NCBI RefSeq assembly: GCF_905220565.1
Contig: NC_059395.1
Span: forward strand, 13,247,289 to 13,311,288
Direction of reading: 5' to 3'
DNA from: Melitaea cinxia
Taxonomy: Eukaryota > Arthropoda > Insecta > Lepidoptera > Nymphalidae
Length of the DNA: 64,000 nt
Below the pieces are notes generated by a model that was given only the letters and a program-made list of their open reading frames with translations, was not told where the DNA came from and did not search any database. Shown in pieces: positions 1 through 15,000 of the stretch; the first letter of the stretch is position 1, and each line of letters begins with the position of its first letter. A program made the position numbers and the translations under genes.

Positions 1-133
1 AGCTAGTTGGCAAACAAGTGCTAATGTTTAATATTTTTGTTTACTTAGTTTCCTCGTGAATTGTGACATTTAAATGAAATGTTCTACAAACATATGAAAA
101 TAATGTGACAGTGTAATAAATAGTGCTCTCAAC
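1..133 (+). other. Leader or intron end upstream of the sickie start exon
   Basis: A plausible splice acceptor (TTTGTTTACTTAG, ending at 48) precedes about 85 bases of leader. An in-frame TAA at 101-103 closes the frame upstream of the ATG at 134. Weaker AGs at 110-111 and 122-123 could also serve as acceptors, and from those the frame would be open into the exon, so an upstream coding exon is not excluded. Confidence 0.4.
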
Positions 134-1381
134 ATGGCAGTGACAACATCACCGTCAACATTCTATGGATCCCCAATCCATGATGGATTTGCAACCATTC
201 GTGCCCCGAGAAGTCGTATAAAAATAAGAAATTTAGTTGAACCAAATAATAACACCAATCTACCTCAAAGGCATTCGGAATACTTTACGTTAAATAGAGC
301 AGCAAAGAATAGCTTTTTAGAAAGTAGTTGTGGGGTGCAATATGTAGCTGGTGAAGCTCAAAGTATTTACGTTAACAAACCTTCAAGATTTAGCTTTACT
401 GAACCTGTTTATGCCAAAGTAACGCCGCCACCATCGAATAGAAATTCACCAGTAAAATCTTCCACCGAACGCCCACAAAGTCATTACGATTCAATTGATA
501 CAAAACCTCGAAGAAGATTAAAAAGTTTAGATTTAACAAAAGATACAAATCCAGGAAGTGAGGAAAAAATTAGTATTGCCAGCTTAACTAACGGCGAACC
601 TAATTCCTTCGAATCGTATGTGACAAACCAGGATGCTACAGAGCAGCATTCCGTACGTACGAATACGACGGGCTCTTCCATTGACTATAGAAAGAGAAAT
701 AGCGATCGAGATAACTGTTCTGAATCATCCTCATATCTCACCGATAATGATAGACCAATTTCAAGTTATAGCGATAACTCTACGATACCATCCACTGACA
801 CGGAAGATGTATTAAAAGAATTACCGAATAAATCAAGATTTCACAAGTCACCTCAGAAATACGCAACTCTCAATATGAGGAGACCGAAATTTATAGATTT
901 GAAGCAACCAACCCTAAGTGAGAACCCATTCTATGGTAGTCTCAACCGAAATAAAATGGGATACCATTCCGAACCAAATACACCTCTATCTGGTGATAAT
1001 AGCGAAATAAATGATTTTAATGCTCTACCAAATGAAGTGCAACAAATACCGAGGATGTCGTTACAGAATGGTAGAAATGGTTTTAAAAGATCAATTAGTG
1101 AAACGAACGGTTTCTCGAAACGGCTTAGTTACAGACATTCCTTCAGTGTAGACTATAAACCGCAACAGTTTGTCAAGAAGCCACATAAATGCTGTGAATG
1201 TGTAACAGGAATACAAGCTGAGGACGAAGACAATCAATCGCCAAGGAAGTTAGGAACATTGTATGAATCTCAAGATCCAAAGGTCGGGTGTCAAACAATC
1301 CTTCGGTCTAAGCCTCCGGTCCCGTGGTGGGAACTAGCAATCAAAAAATCACGCTACAAGAGCTGTCCAATTCTTGAAGAG
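134..1381 (+). CDS. sick: sickie exon 1 (Ser-rich N-terminal region)
   Basis: This 416-codon exon starts at ATG in the context CAACATGG, close to the insect optimum, with an in-frame stop 11 codons earlier. It ends GAG|GTATGT in phase 0. The peptide is hydrophilic, rich in Ser, Asn, Arg and Pro, with no membrane segment. A CCECV cysteine cluster and the block PPVPWWELAIKKSRYKSCPI near its end look like the conserved NAV stretch ahead of the coiled coil. The open frame runs on into the intron to 1,423, but those codons are not conserved-looking. Confidence 0.85.
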
Positions 1382-3039
1382 GTATGTTTTAAGGCATTTT
1401 TATATTTTTTTTCATACGATTAATACATAATATCACTTCACTTTTGCTACCTCGTTACTGTCCATACCAGTTTTTAAAATGTAGGTACAATAAAAATAAT
1501 AAGTAATTAAATGACTTCCGCTTGTAAAATGTAATTGATTTTTGATTCGGCTGTCCTTAGCAGACATTGACAGGTGTATTTAATTTATTGTATTTAACTT
1601 TGAAACTCAGCTGACTAGTATATAGCTTGTATAATATATAATTAAAATAATAACAATGGATTTTAAAGCATATAAAGACTGAGCCACAATAATTCTGCGA
1701 GACAACCGATCAGGACTCAGGTCATGTTATTTCATGAGCATGTATGTTTCTTTAACAACTGATTTAAAAAAAAAATTAAATCACTCTTCTTGACCAATCG
1801 CTTTCTGAGATCTGACTCTAAAGACAGCTGCATTATAAATTATATCGAGAGTCCATTGTGTGTGTACAAGTAAAAAAATATGAACGTAAAATCGAAAAAA
1901 AAAGTTCGGCTACCTGTTACAGAAGTTCCTATTTCGAACAGGTGACTTGATCTTGATTTTGAGTTACATTTCATTCACGGTTAATAACATATAGGTTCCC
2001 ACGATAATAAAATAAAAATGACCCGCTAAAGAATTAAGATTTTACATAACAGAGGTATTTCTTCGCTTAATGCTTTTTAGTTGCAAATTGACAAATATTA
2101 CGTTGCCTCCGTCACATGGGAAAATATTTATCTAAATGCAGTTTTTTATCGCACAACTTCTTGTAATATTCAAATATTCACGTTAATGTTGTACAGATTT
2201 TATTTTATTGAGAAATTCTACAGTGTTTAAGTTTCTTTACGATGTTTTATCTTATAACAGATGCGCCTTGTGATTTTACTGGCTTGAATCTTGAAACAGG
2301 TTATCTAATGCAAGATGATTTTTTTTATTCGACCGGTAGTCGCTTCGATAGAGTTATAAAAAATAATGTGTTATATATGTATATTTTGAAATCGTTTATA
2401 CTTTTTAAATGTAAAGGGTTGTTTTATAATTTGCTCGTAATAGTACTCGCCTGCGTTAGAGTATCTAAGTGGAACCAAATGCGAGATAAATATCGCTTGG
2501 TCAAACGCCTTTGGTAACATTGTCCAGTCACACCCGCTATAACATGGCACACTTACCTAACATAGCTACATCCGCCTGGGACCTTCTCTTATAGGGACTA
2601 GTTTTATGGAGTTATTACGATCCTGCTACAGTTATTGTTCTACCTACACGAAGCTTACAACTATCGTATCGCGGACACCGTGCTACATTACAAAAGTATT
2701 GGTAATAAATTAAATTTTAAATCACATTTAAACTCGAGCGTGTAACGTAACATAAAAATATTAAGAGGCATCTAATAAATCATTGATGCGTTCTACCGGT
2801 ATACTCGTATGGTTATATTTTATAGCGATCACATTTATGATAATACGTAATGATATTAGAAGACATGACTTTAAAATATTGGATTTTATAATATGGCATA
2901 TATTGAACCGTTTTTGTTTTACGATAGTTTGGAATTATTAAAAAAAAATACTCATCCCACAATTTGTTGGAAGTAAAAATTCAAGCTGAAGAATCAACGT
3001 TGTTCATTTTAGCGCATGAATTTCTTAGAATCAATATTA

Positions 3040-3072
<33 letters not shown>

Positions 3073-6000
3073 CTTTGCGTTAGAAAATCTATTTTATTTG
3101 GAAGACAGCTATTATAAGAGGCTATTAGTTACGTAGTAACTATTTAGTAATCTGTGCTATTAGTGTGTAGTTTATAATTAAATAAACTAAACAGTGGTAC
3201 GTGCAGACGAAAAATTAATTATTATAAATTTCGAAGCAGGTGAAACCAAGTTGGTTTTCATTCAAAATATAAATACAAAAATATTCAATAATAATAATAA
3301 ATACTCTTTATTGTACACTTCAAAGAAATGTTACAAAAAGGGATACATACGTAGAAAGATGTACAAAGGCGGTCTTATCGCTAAGAGCGATTTCTTCCAG
3401 ACAACCTATAGGACATATAGAATGAGAAGCGGTAGGGAAGTGTACAAATAGTTGATAAAGAATTGGCATGGAGAAAGAATTGGAATGTATTTCAAAAATC
3501 TATAAAGCTAGTTTCAAAAGATTGAAATTATAAGTTTAAAAAAAAACTTTTGGCTCAAAACGCGCACGATAGACAATGAAACTAACTATAAAGGAAGAGT
3601 GCACTTGAATAAATATTCGTTCTTGTTAAGAATGTACAAGTAGTAACAGCTTCTTAATGTGCCGCCGTTGAGTGGGTGATGTATGTTTACTTTATTGAAT
3701 AACTAGTTTTGATCTGCTACATATTGGACTAGAAAATATCTCGTGTAAATAGGTTAGTAAAGTGTATTCAAAGACAATTCTTTCATTCTTAAGTTCTTGA
3801 CTTGTTAGTAATATAAAATATTTTTTAATTTTTGCTATTAGTCTAAGATAGGAACTAAACGTGATCTTTACCCATCTTCTTAATGGATAAAAATTAAATG
3901 GCCAGGCTATATTATATTCGGCAACAGCCATTCCAACCACACTTTTAGCAGGCGACCTTATGTCATCGTACATACGTACGGCAATGAAACAGCGCTCATT
4001 TTGATTTACTATTTATTTATTAAACATGTGGATGAAAGTAACTAGAACAATATATATTAATATACCTGTTTATACCTGCCACCCAGTATTTATGCCAGGA
4101 AAATAATAGACAACCCAACGTTTGCATTTTCTACAGGCTTCTGTCGGTAGGTATACATTTATTCCTTAAACTCGTAGGTGCACACGCTTCAGCCTGTAAT
4201 ATCCCACTACTGGGCATAGGCCCCTTTCCCCATGTAGGAGAAGGATCAGAGCATAATCCAACACGCTGCTCCAATGCGGGTTGGCGGATATATTCCCTAC
4301 TATGAGTAACGATCGCTATCAGGTGTACATGGTAATAACCGGGACCGATGGCTTAGTTATTAATTAAAAAAATATAAATAATAATTATTTTGAATTAAAT
4401 ATAGCCAGGAATTTTTCAATCAATATACTAAAAATACTAAAATGAATAAGCGAAGTTCGTCTATTTCGGATCTCCTACTATACATATTCTTTTCATGTTA
4501 ATAGTTTAACATAAGACATATATTTTAAATTAATTACTAAGCTATTTTTCTAAGTATGGAATTAAGATATTTGGACACGTTTGTATTATGAAAATATTTT
4601 TTCATACAGTTTATTTGATAAATCACCGCGAGCGTGATATACTTAATAGGGCAACTCCTCAATGCAACTATAAAAGAGGGTACCTTGTCAATTAGTATTA
4701 ATTTGGCTTTATATTTAGAATCCCACCTTCCAATATCAAATACATAATGGACGTGAACATAATCCTGTACAATGTTCTAACTACACGTGTTGCGTGTCCA
4801 TAAAGGTAACGGAGGGCATTGTACTTCGTTCGGTTAATGTATCATTTAATTATTTCGCTTCATAGAAATTAATGCACGTTTTCCTTACTTAACTGCATAT
4901 TGCGTAGGTACATCATCCGTTAGTAATATTGATGATTAGATTCTCTTATATTACATAATTTTAAACGTTCTTGGAGGTCGTGGTTAATATACGGATCTTT
5001 GGAAACAATTTAGTTTTTTATACTCGAATAATAAAAAAAAACTAATTTGTAATAAAATCAACACTATTAACAAGGCTAATAAATGCAAGTCATGAAAAGA
5101 AACGAAAGCGTTTTTTTTTTAATGTTCATAGGTTTATTGATATTTTGGTATATGCTATAATATTGTATACTAGCTGACACGGTGAACTTTATAGCGCTAA
5201 TTTTTTCGTGAAAATGTCGACTTTAAAATTAAAAATAATTTACGTCATCATGCGAAAGAAAACAGTCAATTCGATACAGTCGTTGGGAATTTATACGCGT
5301 ACATACATTTCGGCAATCCATTTTTATTTATATAAAAGACAGTCCAGGACATCAATGGAATATTTTTAATGAATAAAACTAATCGATTTTTAAGTTATGA
5401 AGCGTGGATGGGACAGCTGCTGATGGTATGGGCAATTATCTTCCACCTGTCTCGCAACCTGTACTTTGTCACTCCATATACGAGTTGGTAGATAGTTAAG
5501 AAACGTAGCTGTAAGTAGACAATGTTTCCTATAACGTTTCTTTTTTGTGTTTCTGTTAAAATAATTTAAAATACGCCTAAGACATTGATAACTAAGAAGG
5601 CCTAAAAGTTATAAGTCGTGTGTAGTTAGTATTATATGAATTAGGTTCCCAATCCAATAGAAACCACCGTTAATCTTCTTTTCCAGTAATAAGACTTGAC
5701 ATATAAAAATTAGGTTGAAGTAATTTACTATACAATACTACAGTTACTACTTATGTTGTTCTAAGGGTAAATGAACGAAGACATAGAGAATGGACGTTTT
5801 AATAACATTTGATACAAAAAAGCAAAATTGGACGAACTTAAATTCGAAGTTTCTATAAACTAACAAAAACACTTTTCTAATATTAGTACCATTATAGAAA
5901 TTTTTCTTTCGTGGTACATGTATTCATACAAAAAATAATACATTTCCTATACTCATCACTCATGTATCACTCACTTCAGTCTATCGCAGTCCACTGCTGG

Positions 6001-9000
6001 ACATAGGCCTCCCCAAGTTCGTGCCAAACATCCCGGTTTTTTGCAGTCCTCTTCCAGCCACCACCGGAAATATTATGTAGATCATCGATCCAGCGGGCCG
6101 TAAGGCATTCTGCACTGCGTTTGCCAACACGCGGTCTCCACTTCAGGACACGTCTGCTCCAGCGACAATCAATTCTACGACACAGATGACCAGCCCACAG
6201 TCACTAACTTGCTAACTCGAGGGCTATGTCGGTTACTTTTATTCTCTGGCGGATAGTCTCATTTCTGATCCTATCTTTGAGAGAGACCCCAAGCATAGCT
6301 CGTTCCATTGTATGTTGAGTGACATTAAACTTGTGGACCAGTCCCTTTGTCATTATCCACGTCTCGGCTCCGTATACACAAACAGGACGACTCCGTAACA
6401 CAGGCAGGACGCATTGCTCAATCAATTTTGCACGTTGTGCGACTTTATGTAGATAGTCAGTGTCCTCGACTGGACGAAGCGTGCTAAATGCCGTCCAGCC
6501 CAACGAATCCTCCTATAAGTTTTCTTCTTTTTAATCGATTAAATTATACTAACTATACTAATTATACACAGTATGAGTTCTGATTCTTGATATCTTTAAA
6601 ATTATCAGCGAATGAAAAACTGTTCGATTTTTCACACCTGCACTTAAATTTATTAGAAGTCAAGCAGATGCCATTTCCTTAACGAGATCCAATAGTTTTT
6701 ATGTAAAACTATATAACGGAGTTTATTTCAGTTTTGTATATAAATATAATAAACAGGTGGATCATATGTTTAGTTTTTACTGTATTGGCACGCGCATATG
6801 GATGAGACGAACAGGGTAATTGACAGAGTGGTATGCGCTGACGCAGGTGAAATACTTAATAAAAAGATGTATAAGGATAATATTGTAATTAAAGTCAGCA
6901 TTCAGAAATATCATTAAGTACAATAAATATATTTAGGTGCGCATTATGTTTTGGATCAGCTGGTGTGGACATTTTATTATTGCAAAAGAAATGTCCCTAG
7001 TAAGTTAACTACTAAGTTGTCTAAAAAGAGTAAATGTTGTCAGTTTTCTTAATTTGAAATATTCCTTAACCATTTAAAAAGACAGTTTGTCTAACCGTTA
7101 TAAGTATAAAATATGATCTCATGATTCAAAGGCATGGCTCTCACAGTAAACTTCAATCACACAGTCGAAACAAAACGTGCCTGAAACCACAAGGGAGTTG
7201 GTATTTTATTTAACCACTCCTCTATAGTATCTTCTGATCACATATTTCCAACCTGTACGTTCATGTTTTACGTTAATACATTTTTGATAGGGATCGTGGT
7301 CGTTGTCCCTCTTTAATTTCGCTGAGTAGTCCTGTGACGCAACAAACAAAGGGTCTGTCCGGCTACACCCATACTTTTATAAACGGACATTAATTTATTC
7401 CTGTGAGTCATTCCTTTACCAAGTGTTACTACACAAACATCTGATTGTACCTAGTTGATCTTTAATGTTGTTTTAATATAAAAATACACAAATTATCACA
7501 CACTTTTTAAGATAATAATCCTATCATTAATAAGAGAGTTACTTAGAAAAATGTAATATTGAACCCTAGTTATAATACTGATGAATTATAAGCTACACGT
7601 GTTAATAGAATTTAATATAACATACATTATTATCAACATTTATTCTGAAGTTTTAACACCGTGAACGTTGTAATCCCCAGCATTAGCCTCCCACATGTTT
7701 TTTTCCTGACAAATTAATTAAATTACTCTTTCAAAGAGCGCGACAGATGAAGTCATATTTAAAATTAAGATGCGTACGTTACATCATTATTAAATAGATG
7801 ATCAAGTAGGAGCAGTGTTTACGATCATATTCGACAGGTAATTACGTTGTCATCGCATCTCTACGAAAACCGGTTCCGACTGTACTCGAATCGTTTTAAA
7901 TAATTATCGGCTAGAGACGTAACCGCTATCCAAAAAAAGGTATTTGAAAATTTTATCTCTTAGCGGTCATCTCTAATTTCGAAACTATATTATCGTATGT
8001 ACACGAACTTATACAGGATGCGTTCTGTGATTGATTAGTAAACAAACTATCATCCGATTTACGATCTTAAATACACTTTAGTGTTCCATTAAATAAACTT
8101 AACAAAGTACCTTCCTATGTTCATAGAAGCTCTAAAACAAAAGGGTATAATTAAACTACTTTTACAGCTTTCATATCTAAAGTTAAGTAGTACTGCGTAT
8201 GTAATCGAAAATTACTAAATTATATAAGTGCTTCATGTAAAGTGGAAAGCACTATACTAAAAGCGTAAAATGTAAAAAATATAACAAGAAACGCAAGATG
8301 AACTGCGGAAGTGTTATTTTTTGCTCTTTAGCGGTCGTTACCGCATCGCAATCGTCGACTTTTTATTTTTGGAATGTTTGTTTACAAGCGACGCCAATTC
8401 CACGTGCTTTAAAAATAAATATTTGCATGTTTCGCAATGCAGGTTCCGAGATAAATGTAGCTGAAATAAACCAAACGTATCTTTGCAATATCTTACTGTC
8501 TAATTTTGGGCCAAATTAGGTCGAAATGTTAGCAGTAATTAAAATCATTCTTGTATGTTGTGCACAGGTGTATGATAGTTACTTTTGTTCCAAATATCAA
8601 TTAATTTGTAACTTTTTTTAACGTTTATATTCTTTTGTCCGCAGGCACATGTCGTTTCAGCTTTCGAACAGAGTCTTTCCAACATGACGCAGCGCTTGCA
8701 GCAGCTAACAGCAACAGCAGAACGAAAGGTAAACCATAAATACCTTTCCTTTTATTGACTATAATACTAGTTCTCTTAATCAAACTATATTCGTATTTCA
8801 TATATTTCTATGTGTAATCTCTATTTATGAGTAATAAAAATGCCTATTAAAGTAATTAATAACAGTACATACAAAATTAGCTTACTAATTAAAAATAATT
8901 AGGAATGCCCTAAATTAATATATAAAATAAATTCAATTTATAATTAAAAAAAAACACCGTAATTAAATTTAATCATTCTATTAGATATATCTTCATGGGC

Positions 9001-12000
9001 TAATTGAATTTAATCGTAATCATTTTGCTCTAATTAATAATTTGAACGGTATGAAAGATATGGAGAAATTTTCTATGAATATGTATCAAAGCTGAGAGGA
9101 TTACTTTCCTATATCAGGGCTTACTGAAATCGATTTCTACTTAAACAAAACCTGTTTTAATATTTATTCGATCAAACTCAGCAAAGTTAATATGTATACA
9201 CTGTACTGCACTGTTATAATCATATTATTGATTGAGAAAAGTCTTCTTTCCTATGCGAGAAAGGAAGAATTAGAATTTAAACTGTTACCACATCTCAAAT
9301 TGATGGTATATACGTTGTATACATACATACTCCAAAACTAGCATATATTCTACGCAATATTAAAAAAAAAACAGTTGTTTAGAAAGTATAAGTCAACGAT
9401 GCCGAAATATTGTCACAGTCACATCAGCCAATCGCAGTCCACTACTGGACATAGGCCTCCACAAGTTCGCGCCAAAAATGACGTGAACTCATGTGTTTTG
9501 CCCATAGTCACCACGCTAGGCAGGCGGGTTGGTGACCGCAGGGCTGGCTTTGTCGCACCGAAGACGCTGCTGCCCGTCTTCGGCTTGTGTATTTTAGATA
9601 ATAATAAATATTGGGAGAGGATTGGGGAGGCCAAAATATTGGGAGTTTAAAAAATAACAATCCAGTAAGCTCCGTAAAATTAAAAGTGAAGTGTTTTGTA
9701 TGTGTGGAATACAAATATTAAAATTTAACATAAGTTATCTTTACAGTTATCCGAAATAGATAAAAGTAATTTAATACTATCGTAGTACTCGTAGTAAATA
9801 GATATCTTCCGCCCGAGTGTCTCGTGTTTCCACCCACCTTGCTTGGATTATAAGGTGCGACAGTATAATAAAGTCGACTTAATCAGTAAGATATGAGCGG
9901 CTAATTAGCTTTGTATTAGAAATTCTCATCCACTTTAATTAATTTTACTTGCGTCTGATAACTTTCTTTAAATAATTCTATTCTATTACTAAGGATAAAA
10001 ATTGCATCATTTGAAATTTAATTCAAAAGTTAAAAATATTTTGTTTTAAAATAGTTTTATTATGCATTTATTTATTTTAGGTATAATCTTGTCTTCATGA
10101 TAAAAAAAAAACTATTCTAGAAAGTAGCTAAGACTTTCATCGAGCGAAAACATTACTATGTATAAAATACGAGATGCGCTTTTTCTTATATATCTATTAG
10201 TTTCGTTTTATAAGGTAAGTAACTATTTCAAGAAACATTGAGCGGTCGAAAGCTGTTTAGTCTCTACACGTTATCTCATTTAAATGACAATTTATTTACA
10301 TTAAACATTTTTTTTAATATCATATCAAAAATCGACCGTTCCAGCGGGGATCGAACCTGCATCTCCGACTGACCGTGTCGGTGTTCTAGCCAATTAAAGA
10401 ATTCACTATAGACGGCGCCACGGTCGCTTAGACCGAATATAAAATCATCATATCAGAAATTTCGATCTAGAAGATACGTGGTTCCACAGCTTAATTGGCT
10501 AGAGCACCGACACGGTCAGTCGGAGATGCAGGTTCGATCCCCGCTAGAACGGTCGATTTTTGATATGATACTAAAAAATGTTTAGAATTTCCTAATGTGT
10601 GCGTAACACAAAAATAAAAATCGTACAAATTTATTTACATTGTTTTTCCTTCTGATTAGGACTCCGAGTTAACAGAGCTGCGTCAAACAATTGAACTGCT
10701 TCGTAAGCAGTCGATTCAGGCTGGTCTGACCACTGCACATATGCAGTCCATGGGTATACGAGCAGATGGCGTCAATGTCACAGGACCGGTAAGTTTATTA
10801 ATCTTAACTATATTTAAAAAAAATATTGAAAATGTCTGTGTATTTTAATTACTGTCTTATATACCCGTATTATATTCTTTTTAATTTAAAGGATGGAGTA
10901 AAACGTATTTCATTTTGTAATTTTGTCACCATACGGTATTGGATTGCTTATTAGTAAAATGTATTCGAGATACCAAACAAGTAAGATATACCTTCTGGTG
11001 TCAAGGTGAACAGCACGTTGACAATATACCTCTATATACCTAATGTATTTAACAATGCCAAAATACAATAATAAATTAGTACCTCTAGCTATTAATTATG
11101 ATCAATTTGCGTCTGTGTAAAGATACTTATTCTTTAGTATTTATCGTAAGTAGATATATACGAGTTCTTATTCGTAGGTAGTAACTATTAAATGGATAGT
11201 TGTTCGATAATTGAACAGAATACAAAATTTAAATCAAATCCGATAAATAATCATGATACAACTTTATAAAGTATCTTAAAAGATTAAGCTGTAGCTTAAA
11301 ACATTTATGACTTTTGATTGATCAATATATACCTATTGTGCTACAACTTAATATATTTGTATTTAGTTTATCATCTTGCAATATCATTTTCAAATGAAGA
11401 AATGTATGAAGGTCGTTCCGCTGTATCTAATGTACACTTAATATGATGTTTAAATTTATCTTAGCTTCTTTTGTCACCTGTAATTAGAGTAAGTACACAT
11501 CTCGAGTACACAACATTTTGTGATTAAATTAACCAAGTCATGTAGGCCAACCATCAATCATGATGTAACATCATTAGACAGTCCGGATAAAATGAGATCA
11601 CGTACATAATGGCGCTTTAATTATTAATGACTCTTGAACGAGCAAGAAAAGTCATAATAATTTGTATTGATGTACTGATGTTCCCCGTGACTTCACTTGC
11701 ATTGAGTTTCAATACTTATCTATTTAAAAATAATTGTGTTTGCTCGCAAACGAAAAAAAACCGACTTCAATTACATAGACGAGTAATACAACGTAGATCG
11801 ACGAAAAAATTGTCAAGTAACTACGCGTTATCAAAGATTACTCAAAAAGTAGTTACCAGATCTCAATAAAATTTATATGTGACCACCACATGATAAACAT
11901 CAGCTTTCGATTAAATTAAAAATTATCAAAATCGGTATACCCAGTAAAAGTTATTGCGGATTTTCGAGAGTTTCCTTCGATTTCTCTGGGATCCCATCGT

Positions 12001-15000
12001 CAGATCCTAGTTTCCTTATCATGGTACCAAACTAGGGATATCCCCTTTCCAACAAAAAAAGAACTATTAAAATCGGTACATCTAGTAGAAAGTTATGCGG
12101 TATAATACAACGTAGCTCGACGAAAAAAGCGTCAAGTAAAAACGCATTATTAGATATAACTCGAAAAGTAGTTGTTAGATCTCAAATAAATTTAAAAGGG
12201 ACCAAATGACACACACCACCTTTCGATTAAAACAAAATTTGTCGAAATCGCTCTACCCAATCAAAAGTTCTGAAGTAACATACATAAAAAAATACAGTCG
12301 AATTGAGAACCTCCTCCTTTTTTGGAAGTCGGTTAAAAAAGACAGGCTTGGTAGTTATTAATACTTTTCTAAGAATCAGATTCTAATATTTTAATAGACT
12401 TATATACCTATATTGTCTTGCGTAATAAACAAATTACATAGGTATATATCAAAGGAAAAATATTCGAGTACATCAAAACGTTTTTTAAACTCGAATCTGT
12501 TGCCTATTATTCCAGATTAGTATCTTCAAATCAATAAACAAATCCTTTCACTGTAGTATCTACATACAGTAAACTTTTTCGTATCAAATATATAATGTTA
12601 ATCTATGATTTTAAATGTCTCATAAAAATCTAAAACCAAAAAAGTTTTTCAGCGTAAAGAAATAATAATACCTCCAGAATTAATATTAAAATGTTGACAT
12701 TTTCAACATGATACATTATAATTATTGAGAACATACCTACTAATAAAAATAAATTTACAAAGGTTATTGATAGCTATTGACAAATATTATTACCAAAAGC
12801 CACTGTTTGTAAGTCACTTTATAGTGATTAATGATGTTTATAATCGACGTGTTTGTGCACAAGCTCAAATAATATAATGACGTGAGAAAAAGGAGTTAGA
12901 TCATTGATCTGACATCGATCACACGCTTTTTAGGTAAATTAAACTAGAGCAGTAGGAATTGGTACGTGTAAAGTTGTGGTAAGTTTAAACTGAATAAGGG
13001 TATAAGCGACCGCAACAAGACGTATGTAGGCTTACATTTATATTAAATTGCCCACCAATAACTCTCGTTCTAAATATCAAACGTCAACAGTTGAGAGACA
13101 CAGAGTCCTGCTTGTAATTTATGTCTCGTTTGAATCAAACTGTGTGCTCCTGAACTATTAAGACTTTTTTTACTATATGTATAGATGAAAGTATAAAATA
13201 TTGGGTATTCGATTTCCTACTTACTAAATCTCGTTTTTTTTTTACTTAGAAATGATGTATCCTATTTAAATATATATTAACTGTTTTCGTAATTGTTTTA
13301 GGAACCAAACCAAGCACAAACACAGCAATCTTCACCTCAACGGTTAGCTCAGGGTAATGGAGCTATCACGCGCCACCTGTCAACGGATAGCGTCTCTAGC
13401 ATAAACAGCCTAAGTAGTGGATCTTCAGCCCCTCATGATAAAAAACATAAAAAGAAGGGTTGGGTAAGTTTTTGACAAACTACTTTCAATTTCGTATTCT
13501 TATTTTATTGGAAATTCGTTATTTATTTTTTTTTGCATAAAACGGTATGTCGATTCTCGCGTGACACACAAAACTTCTTGTTGGATTTTATAGTAATTTA
13601 TCTCATGTTGAACGTTTATGTTAAGTCACTATTTGCCTGTCACAGTTGCGCTCATCATTTACAAAGGCGTTCTCGAGAAACGCCAAGATATCTAAGACGG
13701 CAAAGCACTCGTCCCTCGGGCAACTGTCATCACAAGACAGCTCGTCGGGCTCTCATCACTACGACGATCCGCACACGATCCGCGAGGGAAGCAACGAGAA
13801 TAGTCTAGAACATTCCCACGAAACTCTCGACACTAAAGACAAAACGACGTGCCCTCCGGCGGCTACTGAGGAACAGACCAAAGGTGAAATATTCAAACTA
13901 TTATCCTACCAATATATTCAATTCACTTATTTTGAAATCCCATCTGTACGGTGCATTAGTTAACTCTGCATCGCACATGTTGCATTTGCTCGATAAATAT
14001 ATACTGGAGAAATTAGGTTAAGTGAAAGCTTTACTTCATTTCAGTACATGCCATTTTAAGAGCCCTAAGTAAATTAATCAATATGTAAGCAAACGTTATT
14101 AATAAGTAGAAAACGAGGACTTGTCAAATTAAACATTTCGTTATTCGTCACCTAATATTTATTTCAGAAAAACAAGATCAGTCGGGCTTAGTCGACGAAT
14201 TGAAGAGGCAATTACGAGAAAAGGATTTGGTGCTCACGGATATAAGGTTAGAGGCGCTTAGCTCAGCGCATCAACTCGAAAGTCTTAAGGATACTGTCAT
14301 AAAAATGAGGGTAAATGTTTATCGCAATATTTACTATTTTCGTCTTTTGAATTTTTACTATCTGATATTTTGGATACAAATGAAATTAAAATAATATATT
14401 TTTAAAAATTTTTTTTACAGAACGAGATGTTGAATTTGAAACAAAACAACGAGCGATTGCAGCGACTAGTTACATCTAGGTCGTTGGCCGGTAGTCAGAG
14501 TTCTTTAGGTACTGGAGGATCTGCGGTCGAAGATCCAAGGAGATTTAGCCTTGCCGATCAAGCTACAATGCATCAGGTACTACTAGAAATATTGGTAATT
14601 TGTTTTTAATTTGAGTTATGACTCTAATTAATAGTTTCGTTTAACACAAACTTCAAATAATGACATTACTAAACAATATATATTTCTTTATTACAGGCAG
14701 CCATAGATATTCATTCTCAACCTTTAGATCTAGACTTCAATTGCATGTCGTCGACTCCATCTCGAGATCTTTCTAAAAAAGGATCTCCAAAATCTAGTAT
14801 AGTAGAGCCGATATACGGTAACAAGGCGGTTTGTGAACTAAATGAAAACAGTGAAGCCTTATTAGGAGCTTTAAATGGTTCGAGTGACATATTTACAAAT
14901 GGACTAAGTGCCGGGGACAGGATAAGCGGTGATTACGATATCAATACTGTGCTACCGCCCCCTAAGAGCCGTGAGCTAGCGATAGGAGAAAGCTATTCAG

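Larger units (their letters stand above)
1382..8644 (+). other. sickie intron 1, 7.3 kb
   Basis: This is a long AT-rich intron. It carries repeat fragments at 3,285-3,450 (LINE tail), 4,185-4,355 (SINE) and 5,965-6,530 (RTE LINE), plus an A-run followed by (TA)n at 3,037-3,072. In 1,382-3,030, 3,451-4,184, 4,356-5,960 and 6,531-8,644 I see no gene, RNA or clear repeat. The small open frames there have no recognisable product. Confidence 0.75.
8729..10659 (+). other. sickie intron 2
   Basis: AT-rich intron holding an RTE-like 3' end at 9,410-9,650 and a large inverted repeat of tRNA-like sequence at 10,302-10,584. The rest (8,729-9,409 and 9,651-10,301) shows no gene or repeat I can name. Confidence 0.75.

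Noticed and set aside
2242..2517. 91-codon frame in sickie intron 1
   Set aside because: Composition like random AT-rich sequence, with no motif, splice support or repeat identity.
10480..10560. tRNA gene with a GGT-like anticodon
   Set aside because: No complementary acceptor stem, no T at loop position 33, and an inverted partner copy nearby: a SINE-type repeat.
13533..13808. Arg-rich frame overlapping sickie exon 5
   Set aside because: Out of frame with the conserved LRSSFTKAFSR exon; a shadow.
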